NCBI GenBank assembly: GCA_011050525.1
Contig: DRFO01000023.1
Span: 1-64,000, forward strand
DNA: 64,000 bases
Direction: 5' to 3'
Origin: Halopseudomonas xinjiangensis
Lineage (GTDB): Bacteria > Pseudomonadota > Gammaproteobacteria > Pseudomonadales > Pseudomonadaceae
Shown: positions 17,760 through 27,042 of the stretch, one piece after another
Layout: each line of letters opens with the position of its first letter
How positions within the stretch are numbered: the stretch's first letter is position 1
Position numbers and translations under genes: made by a program
Notes under the pieces: model-generated
Seen by the model: the letters and a program-made list of their open reading frames with translations, nothing else
Databases searched by the model: none
Told to the model about the DNA's origin: nothing

Positions 17760-18170
17760 TTACTTGTTTTGCATCGACTTCAGGGATGCACTCAGCAAAT
17801 CCAGCTTAGCAGACAACTGATCAATGTCCTTCTTGCTGGGAATACCCATGCGGCTCAGCGCTGAAGCAACACGCTCATCAAACACCTGCTCGACCTTGTT
17901 GAAACGGCCACCGGCACGCGCCTGAACGCGTTCTTTGAAACTTTCAACCTTGCTGCTGACGGCCTCGACACGCTCCGACACCAGCTCCTTGCCCTGCTTT
18001 TCCAGCTCTTCGCCTTCGCTCACCAGGCTTTTGAAATATTCGGCGCCATCCTTGCCAGCCTTGGCATATGCGCCCAGACCAGCCAACCAGATCTGGTGGG
18101 CGTAGTTGCGTACATCAGACGCAAAGGACAGTGCATTTTCTTCAGCTTTAACGGCGTCAACTTTAGCCAT
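17760..18170 (-). CDS. phaI: PHA granule-associated phasin
   Basis: Small amphipathic phasin (136 aa) covering the granule surface. It shares the motif HQIWLAGLGAYAKAGKDG with PhaF but lacks the histone-like tail. AGGAG eight bases before the ATG. It is the first gene of the phaI-phaF operon, convergent with phaC1ZC2D. The 112-base upstream gap to the PHA-associated small gene must contain its promoter, which is activated by PhaD in P. putida. Confidence 0.95.
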   Translation of the reverse strand: MAKVDAVKAEENALSFASDVRNYAHQIWLAGLGAYAKAGKDGAEYFKSLVSEGEELEKQGKELVSERVEAVSSKVESFKERVQARAGGRFNKVEQVFDERVASALSRMGIPSKKDIDQLSAKLDLLSASLKSMQNK

Positions 18171-18282
18171 GGTAGTAACTCCTGATTAAGTTTGTGATAC
18201 GTCTTCGGGCTGTAAACCAGCCATTGACGGTCACGCTACGCCGCAAAATTAGAAAAAACATACTAAAAGCGCGCGGGCTCTC

Positions 18283-18558
18283 TCAGGCGAGGTATTTATC
18301 CAGCGCCTTTTCGACTTCACCCTTAACCATTCCCGCCATTGGCGTGAGCATCAATCCCAGCTTGACCACCACGCGCACCTGATCCTCGGATACCTGGATG
18401 CTGCCATCCGCTCCGCTGCGCTTGAACGTGAGCTCGTCACCTTGCCATTCACATTTGGCATCCAGTTTCTGGGCGAGCTTGTCTGCCATTTTCTGGGCTC
18501 GCTCTTTCGCGGTTTCCTTGCCCAGGCTGTGTTCGCGGGTCACGTCTACTGTCGCCAT
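18283..18558 (-). CDS. PHA-associated small conserved protein
   Basis: A 91-residue soluble protein of the family annotated as polyhydroxyalkanoic acid system protein. It is found at this position next to phaI in many pseudomonads. It begins MATVDVTREHSLGKETAKER and shows an alpha-beta pattern with a conserved central LDAKCEWQGDELTFKRSG. No catalytic motif is evident and its role is unknown. GGAG precedes the ATG. It is read in the same direction as phaIF but is separated by a gap that probably holds the phaI promoter. Confidence 0.85.
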   Translation of the reverse strand: MATVDVTREHSLGKETAKERAQKMADKLAQKLDAKCEWQGDELTFKRSGADGSIQVSEDQVRVVVKLGLMLTPMAGMVKGEVEKALDKYLA

Positions 18559-18707
18559 ATCGGTCTCTCCAATGGATTCAATTTGCTAGCATGCCGCAAA
18601 GCACACCCGGCGTCATCCGAGCACACCGGCTGGTATAGAGGTTGAGCGCGCGCCTGACCCTGAATTGCGGTTAGAATGATCGCTTATTTGCCAAGGCAGA
18701 TGGACCT

Positions 18708-19469
18708 ATGACTGACAAGCATGACCCAGACCGTACTACCCATTTCGGTTTCCAGGATGTTCCCGAGTCGCAAAAAGCCGCCAAGGTAGCTGACGTGTTC
18801 CATTCCGTTGCGGCTAAATATGACCTCATGAACGATCTGATGTCGGCCGGCATCCACCGTCTCTGGAAACGCTTCACCATAGAACTGTCAGGCGTGCGCA
18901 AGGGCAACCGGGTGCTGGACATTGCCGGCGGCACGGGCGATCTGGCGCGCAAGTTTTCTGCTCTGGTGGGGCCGGAAGGCGAAGTGGTTCTGGCTGATAT
19001 CAACGCCTCCATGTTGCAGGTAGGACGTGATCGCCTGCTCGACAAGGGCGTTTCCGGCAATGTCCGCTTCGTCCAGGCCGACGCCGAGGCGCTGCCTTTC
19101 CCCGACAATCATTTCGATTGCATCACCATCGCCTTTGGTTTGCGTAACGTCACCCACAAGGACAAGGCCATCGCCTCCATGTTGCGTGTGCTCAAGCCAG
19201 GCGGGCGCCTGTTGGTTCTCGAGTTCTCCAAACCGGGAAACAAAATGCTGTCCACCGCGTATGATCAGTACTCGTTCAAGTTGCTGCCGCTGATGGGCAA
19301 ACTGGTTACCAACGATTCGGAAAGTTATCGCTATCTTGCCGAATCAATTCGCATGCATCCGGACCAGGAAACCCTCAAGGCGATGATGGAAGAGGCCGGG
19401 TTCGCCCGCGTCACTTACCACAACATGACCGGTGGCATCGTCGCACTGCACCGGGGAATCAAACCCTGA
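18708..19469 (+). CDS. ubiE: Ubiquinone/menaquinone C-methyltransferase
   Basis: SAM-dependent methylation of the quinone ring in ubiquinone synthesis. The 253-residue protein has the SAM motif [15 protein letters not shown], UbiE signatures [18 protein letters not shown] and [17 protein letters not shown], and ends with the [12 protein letters not shown] consensus. It heads a tight ubiE-ubiJ-ubiB operon: its TGA overlaps the ubiJ ATG by one base. Confidence 0.97.
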   Translation: MTDKHDPDRTTHFGFQDVPESQKAAKVADVFHSVAAKYDLMNDLMSAGIHRLWKRFTIELSGVRKGNRVLDIAGGTGDLARKFSALVGPEGEVVLADINASMLQVGRDRLLDKGVSGNVRFVQADAEALPFPDNHFDCITIAFGLRNVTHKDKAIASMLRVLKPGGRLLVLEFSKPGNKMLSTAYDQYSFKLLPLMGKLVTNDSESYRYLAESIRMHPDQETLKAMMEEAGFARVTYHNMTGGIVALHRGIKP

Positions 19470-20095
19470 TGATCGCCCAGGCCATGCTTGCAGGTATCGA
19501 GCGCAGCCTGGCGCTGGCAATAGCGCGCGACCCCTTGACCGCCAAGCGCCTGAGCGCCTTGCACGGCAAAGTCATCCTGATCAGCGCCAGCTCTCCAGCC
19601 TGGCAAGTCTATGCCCTGCCGGGTAGCGAAGGCGCGATCCAGCTCACGGCGCAGACCGACCTGGAAGCTGACTGCACACTGGCAGCGCCCAGCACCCTGC
19701 TGGCGCGCCTGGCCATCAGCGACCAGCGCAAGAGCCTGTTGCAGGACCCCTCCATTGTTCTGAGCGGCGACAGCCAGGTGCTCATCGATCTGCAGAATAT
19801 TCTGGGCGACCTGAAACTCGACGGCGAGGCAGAACTGGCCCGCTGGTTCGGTCCCGTTGCTGGTTACGCCATCAGCAATGTGTTGCGCAGTGGTCACGAA
19901 TGGGGCGAGCAGGCACACCAGAGCCTGTCGCAAAGCCTCGGCGACTACCTGACCGAAGAGGCCCGGCATCTGGTGGGCAAATCAGAGGCCGAGATGGCTG
20001 CCGCACAGGTTCATGACCTGCGCCTGCGTCTCGATCGCCTTGATGCACGTGTACTACGCCTTGAAACTCCAGCTTCGGAAGCTTCTGACAAATGA
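19469..20095 (+). CDS. ubiJ: Ubiquinone biosynthesis accessory factor UbiJ (SCP2 domain)
   Basis: Lipid-binding scaffold for the Ubi enzyme complex. The 208-residue protein contains an N-terminal SCP2 sterol-carrier-like domain ([38 protein letters not shown]) and a C-terminal coiled coil ([20 protein letters not shown]). Sequence conservation in this family is low, but the location between ubiE and ubiB is diagnostic. Overlaps ubiE by one base and ubiB by four (ATGA). Confidence 0.92.
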   Translation: MIAQAMLAGIERSLALAIARDPLTAKRLSALHGKVILISASSPAWQVYALPGSEGAIQLTAQTDLEADCTLAAPSTLLARLAISDQRKSLLQDPSIVLSGDSQVLIDLQNILGDLKLDGEAELARWFGPVAGYAISNVLRSGHEWGEQAHQSLSQSLGDYLTEEARHLVGKSEAEMAAAQVHDLRLRLDRLDARVLRLETPASEASDK

Positions 20096-21687
20096 ACCTG
20101 ACGGCTCTTTTGCGGCTTTTTAGAATACTGCGTGTATTCACCCGCTACCGGTTAGACGAACTGGTTCTGCAACTGCCCTCGCCCTGGCTGGCGCGACTGA
20201 TTCTGCGCGTCGGCCCGTGGCGCCTGCGTCCCGCTCCAAAAGAACTCAGCCGTGGCGCGCGCCTTCGCCGCGCCTGTGAAGATCTGGGGCCGGTATTCAT
20301 CAAATTTGGCCAGATACTGTCGACCCGACGCGACTTGATGCCAGACGACATTGCCCTGGAGCTTGCGCGACTTCAGGACAGAGTGCCGCCCTTTCCGTCT
20401 GACCTCGCCCGCAAACGCATTGAGGAACAGCTCGGGCAAAGCATTGAAGACGTTTTCGCCAGCTTTTCCAACGAGCCGTTAGCCTCTGCCTCTGTAGCAC
20501 AGGTGCATGCGGCCCGCCTGAAGGACGGTACCGATGTGGTAGTCAAGGTGACTCGCCCAGGCATTGGCCAGACAATCCATCAGGACATGCAGTGGCTGTT
20601 TCTGGCAGCCCGTACGCTGGAGCGTTTCTCCAGTGAAGCCAGGCGTCTCAGGCCGCTCGAGGTGGTGGGCGATTATGAGAAAACCATTTTCGACGAGTTG
20701 GACCTATATCGCGAAGCCGCCAACGCTTCACAGTTACGGCGCAATTTCGAAGGCTCGCCGCTGCTATACATCCCCAAGATCTACTGGGACTGGTGCCGCC
20801 ACAAAGTATTGGTCATGGAGCGCATCAGCGGTGTACCTGTGACCGACCTGGAAGCTCTTTACGATCAGCGAACCGACATGAAAAAGCTTGCCGAAGCGGG
20901 CGTGGAGCTCTTTTTCACTCAGGTTTTTCGGGACAGCTTCTTCCATGCCGACATGCACCCCGGCAACATCTTCGTCTCGCGGAACCATCCTTGGCAGCCG
21001 CAATACATAGCCGTTGATTTCGGGATTGTCGGCAGCCTGAACGCCGAGGACCAGGACTATCTGGCGCGCAATCTGCTGGCCTTTTTCAAGCGCGACTACC
21101 GGCGCGTAGCGCAATTGCATATCGACTCTGGCTGGATCCCTGCCGACACCCGCATCAACGAGTTTGAGGCCGCCATTCGCAGTGTCTGCGAACCCATTTT
21201 CGAGCGGCCGCTGAAGGACATCTCCTTCGGCCAGTTGCTACTGCGCCTGTTCCAGACCGCACGCCGTTTCAATATGGAAATTCAGCCTCAACTGGTGCTA
21301 TTACAGAAAACGCTGCTGAATATCGAAGGGCTGGGTCGCCAGCTGTATCCAGACCTGGATTTGTGGAGTACCGCCCAGCCCTACCTGGAACGGTGGATGC
21401 GCGAAAGGCTGATGCCGCAGCAGCAACTGCGTAACTGGCAGCATCAACTGGAGCAGGTTCCGGCATTGCTGCATTCTACTCAACGGGCAATGGACAGACT
21501 GGCGCAGCCGGAAGAACAGCCGCAGCCACCCCGCAAAACCGACCGAGCGCTCCGTGTGGCAGGTCTGGTTCTGGCGGTTCTCGGCGCCAGCGGTCTGGGC
21601 ACCGACATGGCCCTCTGGCATGAAACCGAACCGATGCAATGGATTCTGATCGCCGCCGGAGGCTGGCTGGTGGTTCGAAAGAGCTGA
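20092..21687 (+). CDS. ubiB: UbiB, ABC1/ADCK kinase-like protein for ubiquinone biosynthesis
   Basis: Membrane-associated atypical kinase/ATPase needed for ubiquinone assembly. The 531-residue protein contains the family KxGQ motif ([14 protein letters not shown]), the alanine-rich loop ([13 protein letters not shown]), the catalytic region [13 protein letters not shown] and DFG ([11 protein letters not shown]-like), and a hydrophobic C-terminal region (about 488-528) with two membrane segments, the usual anchor. Start overlaps the ubiJ stop. Confidence 0.96.
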   Translation: MNLTALLRLFRILRVFTRYRLDELVLQLPSPWLARLILRVGPWRLRPAPKELSRGARLRRACEDLGPVFIKFGQILSTRRDLMPDDIALELARLQDRVPPFPSDLARKRIEEQLGQSIEDVFASFSNEPLASASVAQVHAARLKDGTDVVVKVTRPGIGQTIHQDMQWLFLAARTLERFSSEARRLRPLEVVGDYEKTIFDELDLYREAANASQLRRNFEGSPLLYIPKIYWDWCRHKVLVMERISGVPVTDLEALYDQRTDMKKLAEAGVELFFTQVFRDSFFHADMHPGNIFVSRNHPWQPQYIAVDFGIVGSLNAEDQDYLARNLLAFFKRDYRRVAQLHIDSGWIPADTRINEFEAAIRSVCEPIFERPLKDISFGQLLLRLFQTARRFNMEIQPQLVLLQKTLLNIEGLGRQLYPDLDLWSTAQPYLERWMRERLMPQQQLRNWQHQLEQVPALLHSTQRAMDRLAQPEEQPQPPRKTDRALRVAGLVLAVLGASGLGTDMALWHETEPMQWILIAAGGWLVVRKS

Positions 21688-21741
21688 GGTTTCACTGCCC
21701 GATATGGCGCACTCAACCCCTTAACTGGCACACTTGTACGC

Positions 21742-22155
21742 ATGACTGACACTACCTTGAATACAGACTGGCTGGACAGCATCAAGTGGGATGCCGACGG
21801 CCTCATACCCGCCATCGCCCAGGACGCACAGACCCAGCGCGTGCTGATGGTCGCCTGGATGAATCGCGAAGCCTTGATGCTGACCGCCCAGGAAGGCCGT
21901 GGCATTTACTGGTCGCGCTCTCGGCAGAAATTGTGGCGCAAGGGCGAGGAATCGGGCCATGTTCAGGTGTTGCATGAATTGCGCCTGGACTGCGATAGTG
22001 ACGTTATTGTCATGATGGTTACGCAGCTTGGTGGCATTGCTTGTCACACTGGCAGGCAAAGCTGCTTCTACCGGGTTCTGAAAGACGGCAAATGGACAGT
22101 GGTTGACCCCGTCATCAAGGACCCGTCCGCTATTTACGAGCATAAACATGAATGA
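21742..22155 (+). CDS. hisI: Phosphoribosyl-AMP cyclohydrolase
   Basis: Third step of histidine synthesis: ring opening of phosphoribosyl-AMP. The 137-residue monofunctional protein shows the zinc/magnesium-binding motif [19 protein letters not shown] and [11 protein letters not shown], and the [19 protein letters not shown] start region. The following hisE overlaps it by eight bases, so the two steps are coupled as separate proteins, unlike the fused HisIE of E. coli. Confidence 0.96.
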   Translation: MTDTTLNTDWLDSIKWDADGLIPAIAQDAQTQRVLMVAWMNREALMLTAQEGRGIYWSRSRQKLWRKGEESGHVQVLHELRLDCDSDVIVMMVTQLGGIACHTGRQSCFYRVLKDGKWTVVDPVIKDPSAIYEHKHE

Positions 22156-22480
22156 CACCCTGACCCGTCTGGCAGAAGTCCTGGAACAGCGCAAGGCAGC
22201 GGCCGACGACAATTCCTATGTGGCAAGTCTGCACGCCAAGGGCCTGAACAAGATTCTCGAGAAGGTCGGCGAAGAATGCACCGAAACGCTCCTTGCCGCG
22301 AAGGATTGTCATCATAGTGATGACAAATCGGAGTTAATCTATGAAACAGCGGATCTGTGGTTTCACAGCCTGGTGATGCTGAGCCACCTCGGACTTGGTC
22401 CCGACGATGTATTGAAAGAACTTGAACGGCGTTTCGACTTGTCCGGCCTGGCCGAAAAGGCGTCTCGCCAACATAAATAG
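22148..22480 (+). CDS. hisE: Phosphoribosyl-ATP pyrophosphatase
   Basis: Second step of histidine synthesis: removal of pyrophosphate from phosphoribosyl-ATP. 110-residue all-alpha MazG-fold protein with the metal-binding [15 protein letters not shown] and [17 protein letters not shown] helices. I chose ATG 22148 ([16 protein letters not shown]) over the upstream frame start, since it overlaps the hisI stop in the common coupled arrangement. tatA begins 22 bases after the stop. Confidence 0.95.
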   Translation: MNDTLTRLAEVLEQRKAAADDNSYVASLHAKGLNKILEKVGEECTETLLAAKDCHHSDDKSELIYETADLWFHSLVMLSHLGLGPDDVLKELERRFDLSGLAEKASRQHK

Positions 22481-22502
22481 GGCGTTGCCCTGGAGGTTTG
22501 CA

Positions 22503-22730
22503 ATGGGTTTTGGCGGCATTAGCATATGGCAGTTACTGATCGTGCTGGTCATCGTCATTCTGCTGTTCGGCACGAAACGTCTTAAAGGCATTGGTGGGGA
22601 CCTGGGAGAGGCGATAAAAGGCTTTCGCAAGTCGGTCAACGATGACGAAAAACCCACGGTTCAGAACAAGACCAGCGAAACCCTGGACGTCCAGGCCGAA
22701 AAAAAGACGGAACACCACCCCAAGGACTGA
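22503..22730 (+). CDS. tatA: Twin-arginine translocase subunit TatA
   Basis: Pore-forming subunit that exports folded proteins with twin-arginine signals. The 75-residue protein has one short transmembrane helix (about 6-21), the FGTKRL hinge, and an amphipathic helix ([14 protein letters not shown]). Start ATG 22503 is preceded by GGAGG. Longer in-frame readings run back into hisE and are rejected. Forms tatABC with overlaps or very short gaps. Confidence 0.97.
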   Translation: MGFGGISIWQLLIVLVIVILLFGTKRLKGIGGDLGEAIKGFRKSVNDDEKPTVQNKTSETLDVQAEKKTEHHPKD

Positions 22731-22736
22731 TCGTCC

Positions 22737-23156
22737 ATGTTTGACGTCGGCTTTATTGAAATGCTGGTGGTGGCGATTATCGCCCTGCTGGTTCTGGGCC
22801 CCGAGCGCTTGCCCGGGGCCATACGTACTGTTGGCCTGACCATAGGCCGCATCAAACGCGGCTTTGCGGACGTGCGCTCCCAGGTCGAGAAAGAAATCGG
22901 CGCGGACGAACTGCGCCAGCAGCTGCATAACGAAAAAATCATGGCCAATCTGGACAAACAGAACAAACAGCTCGATGAAGACAAAAGCACAGCCGCTGCG
23001 TCCAACGTGAAACGTCCCGCCAAGCCAACGGCCGCGCCCGAGGTCACGCCTCCTGCGGCAGAACCTGCTGCGGTGGAAGAGCCTGCGCTGCCCACCTCGC
23101 CCGCTCCGGCCGATATATCCGTAGAAAAGCCCGTCGATGGTTCCCATGAGCGATAA
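22737..23156 (+). CDS. tatB: Twin-arginine translocase subunit TatB
   Basis: Forms the twin-arginine signal receptor with TatC. The 139-residue protein begins [20 protein letters not shown] with the [15 protein letters not shown] hinge typical of TatB, an amphipathic helix, and a Pro/Ala-rich tail (about 85-130). The stop codon overlaps the start of tatC. Six-base gap from tatA. Confidence 0.97.
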   Translation: MFDVGFIEMLVVAIIALLVLGPERLPGAIRTVGLTIGRIKRGFADVRSQVEKEIGADELRQQLHNEKIMANLDKQNKQLDEDKSTAAASNVKRPAKPTAAPEVTPPAAEPAAVEEPALPTSPAPADISVEKPVDGSHER

Positions 23157-23925
23157 GCGAACCCAGGCGCAGTTGGCTGAAGACATGCCACTGGTAGCCC
23201 ACCTAACCGAACTCCGCTCCAGACTACTGCGCATTGTGGTTATCTGGATGCTGATCTTTGCTGGCCTGTTCTACTTCGCCAACGATCTCTACACCTTTAT
23301 CTCAGAGCCTTTGCGCGCCTACATGCCTGAAGGCACCAGCATGATCGCCACAGACGTGGCTTCACCGTTTCTTACACCGTTCAAGCTGGCGCTGGTGAGC
23401 GCGCTGTTTCTGGCAATGCCCTTTGTTCTGCACCAGCTCTGGAGCTTTATCGCACCGGGTCTGTACAAGCACGAGAAGCGCCTTGCCGTGCCTTTGCTGG
23501 CATCAAGCATCATTCTTTTCTACTCCGGCATGGCCTTCGCCTACTACGTCGTCTTTCCGCTGGTATTCGGCTTCTTTACCAGTACTGCGCCTGCGGGCGT
23601 CGCAGTGATGACCGACATCAATAAATACCTGGACTTCGTCCTGACGCTGTTCATGGCTTTCGGTCTGTCGTTCGAGATTCCGGTAGCGACGGTTCTGCTG
23701 GTATTGTCCGGCGCGGTGGATGTGGCCAAGCTCAGGAGCGCACGCCCTTACGTCGTAGTGGGCTGCTTCGTGATCGGCATGGTTCTGACGCCACCTGATG
23801 TCATTTCTCAGGCGCTGCTGGCCATCCCCATGTGGATGCTTTATGAAGTGGGCATCTTCTTCAGCTCCATGCTCAAGCCACTCAAGGCCAGAGAACCGGA
23901 AGCGGAAGACAACCCACCTGCATGA
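23146..23925 (+). CDS. tatC: Twin-arginine translocase subunit TatC
   Basis: Six-helix inner-membrane receptor for twin-arginine signal peptides. The 259-residue protein carries [16 protein letters not shown] at its N-terminus, the conserved FxxE-type receptor region, and [20 protein letters not shown]. Two in-frame ATGs exist at 23137 and 23146. I prefer 23146 (MSDKRTQAQ). Neither has a strong Shine-Dalgarno, so coupling to tatB is likely. The stop overlaps the rsmE ATG. Confidence 0.96.
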   Translation: MSDKRTQAQLAEDMPLVAHLTELRSRLLRIVVIWMLIFAGLFYFANDLYTFISEPLRAYMPEGTSMIATDVASPFLTPFKLALVSALFLAMPFVLHQLWSFIAPGLYKHEKRLAVPLLASSIILFYSGMAFAYYVVFPLVFGFFTSTAPAGVAVMTDINKYLDFVLTLFMAFGLSFEIPVATVLLVLSGAVDVAKLRSARPYVVVGCFVIGMVLTPPDVISQALLAIPMWMLYEVGIFFSSMLKPLKAREPEAEDNPPA

Positions 23926-24629
23926 ATCTGTTGCTGCTTGATGAGTTAGATTTCATTACACCGGACCGGGTACGCCTGAGCGGCCGTCGTCTTCAGCATA
24001 TGCTGGAGATTCAGCAGATCAGCGAAGGTGATTCTTTGAAGGTCGGGCGTATCGGTGGGCTGATGGGGCGCGGCCAGGTACTGACCTTGTCGGATAGCCA
24101 CGCCGATCTGGCGGTTGAACTCGACCAACCAGCGCCCGCCAAGCTGCCGCTAACTCTGCTGCTGGCGATGCCTCGCCCAAAAATGTTCCGCCGCATCATG
24201 CAGCACTGCGCCACGCTCGGCGTGCCGCGCATCGTCCTGCTCAACAGCTACCGGGTAGAAAAGAGCTTCTGGCAAACGCCCTTTCTCGAACCCGCCGCCC
24301 TGCGCGAAAATCTGCTCCTGGGCCTGGAGCAAGCCCGCGACACCGTGCTGCCCGACGTCATTATCGAGAAGCGCTTCAAGCCCTTTGTAGAAGACCGCTT
24401 GCCTGACCTGATCACCAACACCCAGGCCCTTGTCGCTCACCCCGGCGATTTTCCACCTTGCCCACGTGCCGTAACCAGCCCCGTCACCCTCGCCATCGGT
24501 CCGGAAGGGGGGTGGATTCCCTATGAGGTCGACAAGCTAATGGAAGCTGGGTTTAGCCCGGTGCAGCTGGGGCCACGGATCCTGCGGGTGGAGACGGCGG
24601 TGACGGCACTGATTGGTAGGTTGTTCTGA
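23922..24629 (+). CDS. rsmE: 16S rRNA (uracil-1498-N3)-methyltransferase
   Basis: SAM-dependent methylation of U1498 in 16S rRNA. The 235-residue protein pairs an N-terminal PUA-like domain with a SPOUT knot domain, with signature [20 protein letters not shown] and C-terminal [20 protein letters not shown] overlaps the tatC stop by four bases (ATGA), so it belongs to the tat transcript. No clear terminator follows. Confidence 0.95.
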   Translation: MNLLLLDELDFITPDRVRLSGRRLQHMLEIQQISEGDSLKVGRIGGLMGRGQVLTLSDSHADLAVELDQPAPAKLPLTLLLAMPRPKMFRRIMQHCATLGVPRIVLLNSYRVEKSFWQTPFLEPAALRENLLLGLEQARDTVLPDVIIEKRFKPFVEDRLPDLITNTQALVAHPGDFPPCPRAVTSPVTLAIGPEGGWIPYEVDKLMEAGFSPVQLGPRILRVETAVTALIGRLF

Positions 24630-24660
24630 AAGCCTGGTGTAGCCGATAGCACTAGGGCGC

Positions 24661-25167
24661 TCACCCGTTATCGCCGCCGCCGGTTAGCTTTTGCCTTTGC
24701 GGCAGTACGCCTTGTTCCCCCCAGCCCGCTCCGACCTCGACCTGCACATCCCGCGCACCAACCGGCTCGCCACACTCCGAACAAACGGTAACGGGCCGCA
24801 TCGGGTGGCCGCAGGTCTTGTGGATGTGCACGATTGGCGCGCCGCGCTCGTCAGCCATATGCCGGTCGCCCCAGCTCACCAGCGCCAGGATCGCCGGGTG
24901 CAGCTCGATGCCTTTCTCTGTCAGCCGGTATTCCTCGCGCAGCGGTCGGTCTTGATAGGCAACCTTGGCCAGCACGCCATGCTCCACCAGTTTTTTCAGG
25001 CGGTCGGCCAGCACATGCCGGGTGACCCCCAGGCGTTTTTCGAATGCATCGAAGCGCCGAACACCCAGAAAACAATCGCGCAGCACCAGCAGAGTCCAGC
25101 GGTCACCGACCACGGCCAACGTTCGGGCCAGCGAGCAGGGTTCTTGATCCAGATTTTCCCAGCGCAT
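24661..25167 (-). CDS. HxlR-family transcriptional regulator with zinc-ribbon-like tail
   Basis: Winged-helix regulator. Residues 8-100 are the HxlR domain (CSLARTLAVVGDRWTLLVLR; the family Cys lies at position 11, a possible redox sensor). Residues about 130-152 contain CGHPMRPVTVCSECGEPV, a zinc-ribbon-like cluster seen in a subset of long HxlR proteins. It is divergent from the SDR gene across 104 bases that hold two 15-base palindromes, a layout typical of local autoregulators. The effector is unknown. Confidence 0.88.
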   Translation of the reverse strand: MRWENLDQEPCSLARTLAVVGDRWTLLVLRDCFLGVRRFDAFEKRLGVTRHVLADRLKKLVEHGVLAKVAYQDRPLREEYRLTEKGIELHPAILALVSWGDRHMADERGAPIVHIHKTCGHPMRPVTVCSECGEPVGARDVQVEVGAGWGEQGVLPQRQKLTGGGDNG

Positions 25168-25202
25168 GTCCTATCCTCATCGAACGATGCGTACAGAGTA
25201 GC

Positions 25203-25253
25203 TTGACAAGTTCCAAAAAGAAACTGACTATCACCACAGTTCTAAAAAAGAAC
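25203..25253 (+). promoter_or_regulatory. Twin palindromic operators in the HxlR/SDR divergent promoter
   Basis: GTTCTAAAAAAGAAC (25239-25253) is a 15-base palindrome with 5-base arms. An imperfect copy, GTTCCAAAAAGAAAC, lies at 25210-25224, 29 bases (about three helical turns) away. A consensus TTGACA (25203-25208) immediately precedes the first copy, so a bound protein would cover the space between -35 and -10. Confidence 0.55.
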
Positions 25254-25271
25254 CTACAGCGGAGAATGCCC

Positions 25272-26000
25272 ATGTCAAGACAACCTGTTGCAGTGGTAAT
25301 CGGTGCCGGAGATGCCACCGGTGGCGCCATCGCCAAACGTTTTGCCCGCGAAGGGTTTGCCCTTTGTGTCACACGACGCCAGGTCGATGCCCTGTCACCA
25401 CTGGTGGACGAGATAGCTGCGGCGGGCGGCATTGCTCATCCCTTCGGCTGCGACGCCCGTAGCGAAGAACAGATGACGGCCTTGTTCGCGCAGATAGAAC
25501 AGGAGATCGGCGATATTGAAGTCGTGGTGTTCAACATCGGCGCGAACGTTCGGTTTTCCATCACTGAAACCACTGAGCGCGTTTATCGCAAGGTATGGGA
25601 AATGGCGGCGCTGGCGGGCTTTCTTACCGGGCGGGAGGCGGCCAAGGCCATGCTGCCCCGCCAACGCGGCACCATCATTTTTACCGGTGCCACGGCCTCG
25701 CTGCGAGGCGGAGTCGGTTTTGCGGCCTTTGCCAGCGCCAAGTTCGCCCTCCGAGCCTTGGCGCAAAGCATGGCGCGCGAACTGGGGCCCAAGGGCATTC
25801 ATGTGGCTCATCCAATTATCGACGGGGCAATCGACACCGCTTTTATCCGCGACAATTTTCCCGAGCGCTATGCGCTGAAGGACCAGGATGGCATCCTCAA
25901 TCCTGACCATATTGCTGAACAGTACTGGCAGTTGCATCGCCAGCCCCGGGATAGCTGGACCCACGAGCTGGATCTGCGCCCCTGGGCGGAAACTTTCTGA
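25272..26000 (+). CDS. Short-chain dehydrogenase/reductase-like protein with Phe in place of catalytic Tyr
   Basis: Rossmann-fold protein of 242 aa. The cofactor loop is VIGAGDATGGAIAKRFA, and NIGANVRF stands for the NNAG motif. In the active-site helix the usual YxxxK reads FAAFASAKFAL, so the position four before Lys is Phe, not Tyr. The Ser (GATAS) is present. It may be a non-canonical dehydrogenase or a binding protein. I chose ATG 25272 because GGAG lies seven bases upstream. The ATG two codons earlier is too close to it. The DsbA-like gene follows 22 bases later. Confidence 0.85.
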   Translation: MSRQPVAVVIGAGDATGGAIAKRFAREGFALCVTRRQVDALSPLVDEIAAAGGIAHPFGCDARSEEQMTALFAQIEQEIGDIEVVVFNIGANVRFSITETTERVYRKVWEMAALAGFLTGREAAKAMLPRQRGTIIFTGATASLRGGVGFAAFASAKFALRALAQSMARELGPKGIHVAHPIIDGAIDTAFIRDNFPERYALKDQDGILNPDHIAEQYWQLHRQPRDSWTHELDLRPWAETF

Positions 26001-26022
26001 CACCGAAGCGGACATCCCGACC

Positions 26023-26607
26023 ATGAGCAAGAAAATCGAATTCTTTTTTGACGTAGGCAGCCCGGCCACCTACCTCGCCTGGACCCAGTTGCCTGCCATC
26101 GCCGAGCGACATCACGCGGAGCTGGTATGGAAACCCATGCTGCTGGGCGGCGTATTCCAGGCCACCGGCAACAGCTCGCCTGCAACAATCGAAGCCAAGG
26201 GGCGCTATACGCGGGTGGATTTTCAGCGCTACGCCAACCGCTATGGCGTACCGTTGAATCACAACCCGCACTTCCCGATCAACACGCTGCAGCTGATGCG
26301 CGGCGCCACGGCCTTTCACGGCACCGAGAAATTCCAACCCTATCTGACCGCGATTTTCAAAGCGATCTGGCAGGATGAGCGAGACATGAACCAGCCCGAG
26401 GTAGTAGGCGAGGTGCTGGCCAACGCCGGTTTCGATCCGACTGAAGTCATGGCGTTGATCAGCAATCCGGCCGTCAAGGAGCAGCTCAAAGCGGTGACTG
26501 AAGAGGCGGTTGAGCGCGGCGTATTCGGCGCACCGACGATATTTGTCGAGGGTGAGATGTTCTTCGGGCAGGACCGGTTGGAATTCGTGGAACAGGCACT
26601 CGCCTAG
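26023..26607 (+). CDS. DsbA-fold protein, 2-hydroxychromene-2-carboxylate isomerase/kappa-GST-like
   Basis: Thioredoxin-fold protein of 194 aa with the N-terminal FFFDVGSPATYLAW motif. The Ser in this position binds the glutathione thiol in HCCA isomerases and kappa-class GSTs. GAPTIFVEGEMFFGQDRL near the C-terminus holds the cis-Pro and a final helix. No CxxC motif, so it is not a disulphide oxidase. Probably co-transcribed with the SDR upstream, suggesting a glutathione-linked transformation of an aromatic or carbonyl compound, substrate unknown. Its stop overlaps the convergent dtd stop by three bases. The start at 26023 avoids overlap with the SDR gene. Confidence 0.85.
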   Translation: MSKKIEFFFDVGSPATYLAWTQLPAIAERHHAELVWKPMLLGGVFQATGNSSPATIEAKGRYTRVDFQRYANRYGVPLNHNPHFPINTLQLMRGATAFHGTEKFQPYLTAIFKAIWQDERDMNQPEVVGEVLANAGFDPTEVMALISNPAVKEQLKAVTEEAVERGVFGAPTIFVEGEMFFGQDRLEFVEQALA

Positions 26608-27041
26608 ACTTCAAGGACAAAGGTAACAGGTCCATCGTTTACCAGATGGACCTGCATATCTGTGCCAAAACGCCCTGACGCCACCTGCGGATGAGACCGG
26701 GCAGCCTGCTCAAGCAGATAGTCGAACAGCTCCTCGGCCAAGGCCGGGGTAGCCGCCGTGGAAAATCCTGGGCGCAACCCCTTGCTGGTTTCGGCTGCGA
26801 GGGTGAATTGCGATACCAGTAACAAACCGCCCGCCACATCCTGCAGCGAGGCGTTCATGCGGTCTTCTGCATCGTTGAATACCCGATACCGCAGTAACCG
26901 ATGCAATAGCTTGTCTGCCCGGGCACGGTCGTCGTTCGGTTCGACGCCGACAAACACCAGCAGACCCTGCTCTATCGCTCCCACGGTCTCTCCCGAGACC
27001 TCGACATGGGCATTGCGTACCCGTTGCAACAGGGCCTTCAT
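26604..27041 (-). CDS. dtd: D-aminoacyl-tRNA deacylase
   Basis: Removes D-amino acids (and glycine mischarged on tRNA-Ala) from tRNA, a chirality proofreader. The 145-residue protein has the conserved SQFTL catalytic segment and the Gly-cisPro motif NDGPVTF near the C-terminus, and begins MKALLQRVRNAHVEV. The longer frame from 27233 overlaps pip and is rejected. It starts one base after the pip stop, so it is translationally coupled. The pip-dtd pair is also adjacent in other pseudomonads. Confidence 0.95.
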   Translation of the reverse strand: MKALLQRVRNAHVEVSGETVGAIEQGLLVFVGVEPNDDRARADKLLHRLLRYRVFNDAEDRMNASLQDVAGGLLLVSQFTLAAETSKGLRPGFSTAATPALAEELFDYLLEQAARSHPQVASGRFGTDMQVHLVNDGPVTFVLEV

Positions 27042-27042
27042 A

